Of a DNA stretch of 25,485 nt, positions 21,981-25,485 are shown one piece after another. Below the pieces are notes generated by a model. The model worked only from the letters and a program-made list of their open reading frames with translations, was not told the DNA's origin and did not search any database. This DNA is from Clostridiales bacterium (GTDB taxonomy: Bacteria > Bacillota > Clostridia > Oscillospirales > Ruminococcaceae): positions 1-25,485 of the forward strand of contig JAQXIB010000201.1 in NCBI GenBank assembly GCA_029007575.1, read 5' to 3'. How positions within the stretch are numbered: position 1 is the stretch's first letter; each line of letters begins with the position of its first letter. Made by a program: the position numbers and the translations under genes.

Positions 21981-24900
21981 TTAGATTTTCGTAATGTCGA
22001 CCAATTCAACGTCGTTGATGGTTTTATCCAGCGCCAGACAATCCGCAAGCGCGTTCGCCGTGTCAATCGAAGTCAGGCATGCGATAGAATGCTCGACCGC
22101 TTTTCTGCGGATTTTCACGCTGTCCCTTGCCGGCATTCTGCCCTTGGCGGAGGTGGAAATTACATAGTCGATTTTTCCGCTGTCCAGCAACGTCAGAATA
22201 TTATTATTCGGGTCCTCCGAAATTTTACGCACCACATTGGTGGCGATCATGTTTTTGTTCAGCGTGTTTGCCGTTCCTGCCGTCGCGTAAAGATCAAATC
22301 CCATGGAGGAGAATTTATCCGCCACCTCAATAATCTCCTGTTTGTCGGTATCCCGCACCGAAATCAGGACGCCGCCGTTCTTTTTCATCTTGCATCCGGC
22401 AGCAACCAAACCTTTCAGCAGTGCTTCATCCAACGTTTTGGCAATACCCAACACTTCGCCGGTAGATTTCATCTCCGGACCGAGATGGGTATCCACATCG
22501 TGCAGCTTTTCAAAGCTGAACACCGGGACCTTAACTGCCACATAATCTCCGCTCGGATACAAGCCGCCCTGATAGCCCAATTCCTTTAAGGTCGCACCCA
22601 GCATGATTTTGGTTGCCAAATCCACCATCGGCACATTTGTTACCTTGCTGATATACGGCACTGTTCTGGAGGAACGCGGATTGACCTCAATCACGTAAAC
22701 CTCACCGTTATACACCACATACTGAATGTTGACCAAACCGATAACTTTTAATTCCATCGCCAGCTTGCCGGTATAATCAATAATGGTGTTTTTAATTCTC
22801 TCACTGAGATTCTGCGCCGGATAGACTGAAATGGAGTCACCGGAATGGACGCCGGCACGCTCAATATGCTCCATGATACCCGGAATCAGGTAATCGGTGC
22901 CGTCGCAAATCGCATCGACTTCGACCTCTGTGCCCATCATGTACTTATCAATCAGCACCGGATTCTCAATATTGTGGGAAGTAATGATCGCCATATATTC
23001 CACAATATCCTTGTCAGAGTGCGCAATGATCATATTCTGCCCGCCTAAAACATAGGACGGCCGCATCAAAACCGGATATCCCAAATCGTTTGCCGATTGC
23101 AGCGCTTCCTCCACCGTAAAGACGGTATGTCCCTGCGGACGGGGAATGCCCAGCTTCTCCAAAACTTCATCAAACCGTTCTCTGTCTTCTGCCGCATCAA
23201 TGCTGTCCGCGCCGGTACCGAGAATGTTTACACCCATGTCATTCAAGAATTTTGTCAGCTTGATCGCGGTTTGACCACCGAACTGCACCACAACGCCGTC
23301 CGGTTTTTCAGTCTGTATCAGGTTCCAGACGTCTTCTTGATTGAGCGGATCAAAATACAGACGATCGCCGGTATCAAAGTCGGTCGAAACCGTTTCCGGA
23401 TTGTTGTTACAGATAATGGCCTCATATCCCAGTTCTTTCAATGTCCAGACGCAGTGCACCGAGCAATAGTCAAACTCTATTCCCTGACCGATCCGAATCG
23501 GTCCGGAACCGAATACCAACACCTTCTTTTTACCGTTTTTATGACGTTCCAAAAACAGCTTGGCTTCGTTTTCCTGGTCGTAGGTAGAATAGAAATAAGG
23601 TGTCTCCGCCTCAAATTCTGCCGCACAGGTATCTACCATTTTATACGACGCAAACAGCTTATGCGGTATCGTTTGTCCGCTGATTTTTTCTATCGTTTTA
23701 TCCAAATAGCCGAAATCCTTGGCTTTCTTATATAAAGCGTCGGTGAGCTCCTCGGTGGCAAGCCGCTTTTCCAGCTTGACCAAATTCAGCATCTTGTAAA
23801 GGAACCAGTTGTCGATCATATTGATTTCGTGAATCTGTTCGGGCGCAATGCCGCGCTTGAGCGCTTCAAACACTGCGAATATCCGACGATCATCGCAAAC
23901 GCTCATTCTCGCCAAAACTTCCTCATCGGTCAGCTTGGTAAATTCAGGCAGCGTGAGGGTATCCAATCCCAGTTCCGCACCCCGCACCGCCTTCATCAGT
24001 GCCTGTTCAAAGCTGGTGCCGATGCTCATGACCTCTCCGGTTGCTTTCATCTGGGTGCCGAGGGTACGTTTGGCGTAAACAAATTTATCAAATGCCCATT
24101 TCGGGAACTTCAATACCAAATAATCGATCGCCGGCTCAAAGCAGGCATAGGTTTTGCCGGTCACCTGATTGATGATCTCATCCAAGGTATAGCCGATCGC
24201 GATTCTGGTCGCCACTTTCGCAATCGGATAGCCGGTTGCTTTGGAAGCCAGCGCAGACGAACGCGATACACGGGGGTTTACCTCGATGACCGCATACTCC
24301 ATCGAAGTCGGATGGAGCGCGAACTGACAGTTGCATCCGCCTTCTACCTTCAGCGCCGATACCATATTCAGCGCCGCAGTTCGCAGCATATTGTATTCCT
24401 TATCGGACAAGGTTACCGCCGGCGCAACCACGATGCTGTCACCGGTGTGTACGCCGACCGGGTCCACGTTTTCCATGCTGCACACCGTAATAATATTGCC
24501 CTTGCTGTCCCGAATGACCTCAAACTCGATTTCTTTCCATCCGGTGATACATTTTTCCACTAAAATCTGGGTAATGGGGGAAAGCCGCAATCCGTTTCCT
24601 GCAATCTCGATCAGTTCTTCTTTGTTATTGGCGATACCGCCCCCGGTTCCACCCAATGTAAACGCCGGACGAATGATGGCCGGATACCCGATGACCTCAT
24701 CAATAAATTTTAAAGCGTCCTCCACGGTTTCTACCACTTTGGAAGGAATACAAGGCTCACCAATTTCCTCCATGGTGTCCTTAAACGCCTGACGGTCCTC
24801 GGCACGGTGGATAGTTTCGGGATTGGCGCCCAACAGCTTGACGTTCATTTTATCTAAGAAGCCTTCCTCCGCAAGCTGCATCGAAAGCGTCAGCCCGGTC

Positions 24901-25178
24901 TGCCCGCCCAAGGTGGAAAGCACGCTGTCCGGACGCTCGATCTCAATCACCCGCTTGACGACATCCAGCGTCAGGGGCTCAATATAAATTTTATCCGCCA
25001 TCGCTTTGTCGGTCATGATGGTCGCCGGATTCGAGTTGATCAAAACGACCTCCAAGCCTTCCTGCTTCAAAGCGCGGCAAGCCTGCGCACCCGCGTAGTC
25101 AAACTCGGCTGCCTGTCCAATGACAATCGGGCCTGAGCCGATCACCAACACTTTTTTGATATCTGATCTTAATGGCAT
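21981..25178 (-). CDS. carB: carbamoyl-phosphate synthase large subunit
   Basis: A full-length, 1065-residue CarB. It makes carbamoyl phosphate from bicarbonate, ammonia and two ATP for pyrimidine and arginine synthesis. The two homologous halves each begin with the SGPI-IGQ signature (VLVIGSGPIVIGQAAEFDYA near residue 10 and VLVFGSGPIRIGQGIEFDYC near 550). Each carries an ATP-grasp domain (IRPAFTLGGTGGGIA and MRPSYVLGGQNMIIA) and a VNPR-S-R-SS metal/ATP block. The C-terminal methylglyoxal-synthase-like regulatory domain (from about 930; FDLYATAGTANTLN) is intact. The ATG at 25178 has GAAAGGAAG upstream. The partner carA lies just upstream on the same strand, but a 156-bp repeat element has been inserted between them. 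Confidence 0.97.
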   Translation of the reverse strand: MPLRSDIKKVLVIGSGPIVIGQAAEFDYAGAQACRALKQEGLEVVLINSNPATIMTDKAMADKIYIEPLTLDVVKRVIEIERPDSVLSTLGGQTGLTLSMQLAEEGFLDKMNVKLLGANPETIHRAEDRQAFKDTMEEIGEPCIPSKVVETVEDALKFIDEVIGYPAIIRPAFTLGGTGGGIANNKEELIEIAGNGLRLSPITQILVEKCITGWKEIEFEVIRDSKGNIITVCSMENVDPVGVHTGDSIVVAPAVTLSDKEYNMLRTAALNMVSALKVEGGCNCQFALHPTSMEYAVIEVNPRVSRSSALASKATGYPIAKVATRIAIGYTLDEIINQVTGKTYACFEPAIDYLVLKFPKWAFDKFVYAKRTLGTQMKATGEVMSIGTSFEQALMKAVRGAELGLDTLTLPEFTKLTDEEVLARMSVCDDRRIFAVFEALKRGIAPEQIHEINMIDNWFLYKMLNLVKLEKRLATEELTDALYKKAKDFGYLDKTIEKISGQTIPHKLFASYKMVDTCAAEFEAETPYFYSTYDQENEAKLFLERHKNGKKKVLVFGSGPIRIGQGIEFDYCSVHCVWTLKELGYEAIICNNNPETVSTDFDTGDRLYFDPLNQEDVWNLIQTEKPDGVVVQFGGQTAIKLTKFLNDMGVNILGTGADSIDAAEDRERFDEVLEKLGIPRPQGHTVFTVEEALQSANDLGYPVLMRPSYVLGGQNMIIAHSDKDIVEYMAIITSHNIENPVLIDKYMMGTEVEVDAICDGTDYLIPGIMEHIERAGVHSGDSISVYPAQNLSERIKNTIIDYTGKLAMELKVIGLVNIQYVVYNGEVYVIEVNPRSSRTVPYISKVTNVPMVDLATKIMLGATLKELGYQGGLYPSGDYVAVKVPVFSFEKLHDVDTHLGPEMKSTGEVLGIAKTLDEALLKGLVAAGCKMKKNGGVLISVRDTDKQEIIEVADKFSSMGFDLYATAGTANTLNKNMIATNVVRKISEDPNNNILTLLDSGKIDYVISTSAKGRMPARDSVKIRRKAVEHSIACLTSIDTANALADCLALDKTINDVELVDITKI

Positions 25179-25223
25179 ATCTATCTTTCTTCCTTTCAGG
25201 TTGGATTTCTTATCGGTTGCTTA

Positions 25224-25379
25224 TACTAAAATCTAATTAAATACTTTCATTCTTTCCGGTCTGAATTGCGTCAGAAAGCGTTATCCTCCTTGCTGGGCGT
25301 CAGCCCAGCGGCGTCGTCTGCCTTTTCTGACACAATTCATCCTCGGAAATCGATGAAAGCTTTCAATTAGATTTTAGTA
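25224..25379. repeat. 156-bp MITE-like element, copy B (inverted relative to copy A)
   Basis: The ends are TACTAAAATCTAA (25224-25236) and its complement (25367-25379), with TTA on both sides (25221-25223, 25380-25382). The length equals copy A exactly. Its 43-bp core, read on the minus strand, is identical to 491-533 of copy A, with the GCTGGGC/GCCCAGC hairpin and AAGGAGG. The stems are kept although their bases differ: CTTTCAT (25244-25250) with ATGAAAG (25353-25359), and a 15-bp stem (25263-25277 with 25324-25338). It separates carA from carB. Confidence 0.9.
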
Positions 25380-25485
25380 TTACTTTTGAAGCATTTTGAC
25401 AAAACGGTCATATTCCGACTCCGGCGCGGATTGATACTGAATCACATTCGGCTGAAATTGTACCGAAAACGCCGGAATTGCGGTA
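25380..25485 (-). CDS. carA: carbamoyl-phosphate synthase small subunit, C-terminal 34 residues only
   Basis: The frame enters from the right edge and ends at a TAA (25380-25382). The visible end contains IPAFSVQFQPNVIQYQSAPE and YDRFVKMLQK. It aligns without gaps to the C-terminus of CarA, where the usual form is AFS-x-Q-x-HPEA followed by PGP-x-D and L-F-D-x-F. Position directly upstream of carB supports the call. CarA hydrolyses glutamine to feed ammonia to CarB. In E. coli the catalytic triad is Cys269, His353 and Glu355; the aligned positions here are Gln and Asn, and the PGP motif is also lost. The Cys region lies outside the window. The TAA stop is also the flank of the repeat element. 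Confidence 0.7.
   Translation of the reverse strand, partial: TAIPAFSVQFQPNVIQYQSAPESEYDRFVKMLQK

Noticed and set aside
23097..24563. Long plus-strand frames (up to 244 residues) opposite carB
   Set aside because: They are antisense shadows caused by carB codon bias; no start signals or domain motifs.

Overview
The window looks like a chromosomal segment of an anaerobic, low-to-moderate-GC Firmicute of class Clostridia. An uncultured gut lineage near the Oscillospiraceae/Ruminococcaceae is my best guess, from gene content and codon style rather than any search. Support comes from a BlaI/M56 sensor operon, an FHA-tagged SEDS protein paired with a class B PBP, a short fructose-6-phosphate-aldolase-type transaldolase, an SPFH protein followed by an Arc-type protein, and strong Shine-Dalgarno sites. 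No rRNA, tRNA, CRISPR array, phage module or intact IS was seen.

Layout. (1) 1-2530, minus strand: a BlaI-type repressor, a short M56 (BlaR1-like) membrane protease, a lipoprotein and a membrane protein cut by the left edge. The operon is driven from a consensus promoter overlapped by two dyad operators. (2) 2560-6752: a decaying carbohydrate locus. It holds a headless AraC regulator, a sugar isomerase/epimerase fragment, a multi-hairpin repeat and a GH38 alpha-mannosidase that has lost its middle portion, followed by an intact metallophosphoesterase gene. (3) 6753-11235: an AT-rich spacer, a perfect 22-bp inverted repeat, a CE7-like esterase, an AraR-like GntR regulator with a possible leader peptide, an MgtC-family protein on the opposite strand and a beta-helix protein fragment. 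(4) 11236-14276: a translationally coupled FHA-SEDS/PBP pair for peptidoglycan synthesis. (5) 14486-16487: an ECF sigma factor overlapping a membrane protein with a cytosolic anti-sigma-like segment and an extracellular VWA domain. (6) 16594-20514: transaldolase, NCS2 purine permease with a structured leader, and MurC. (7) 20608-21959: an SPFH-Arc pair. (8) 21981-25485, minus strand: carB preceded by the 3' end of carA.

The most unusual structure is a 156-bp element present as two full, oppositely oriented copies (434-589 and 25224-25379). A third site (3628-3640) carries only its terminal repeat. The two copies have 13-bp terminal inverted repeats, TTA on both flanks, an identical 43-bp core with a hairpin and an AAGGAGG motif, and compensatory base changes in two stems, so the folded form appears to be under selection. 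At all three sites the flanking TTA is the TAA stop codon of a minus-strand gene. Other points of interest are the visible carA C-terminus, where the His and Glu of the glutaminase triad appear replaced, and the sigma/VWA pair.

All functional calls are from reading the sequence; no database search was run.
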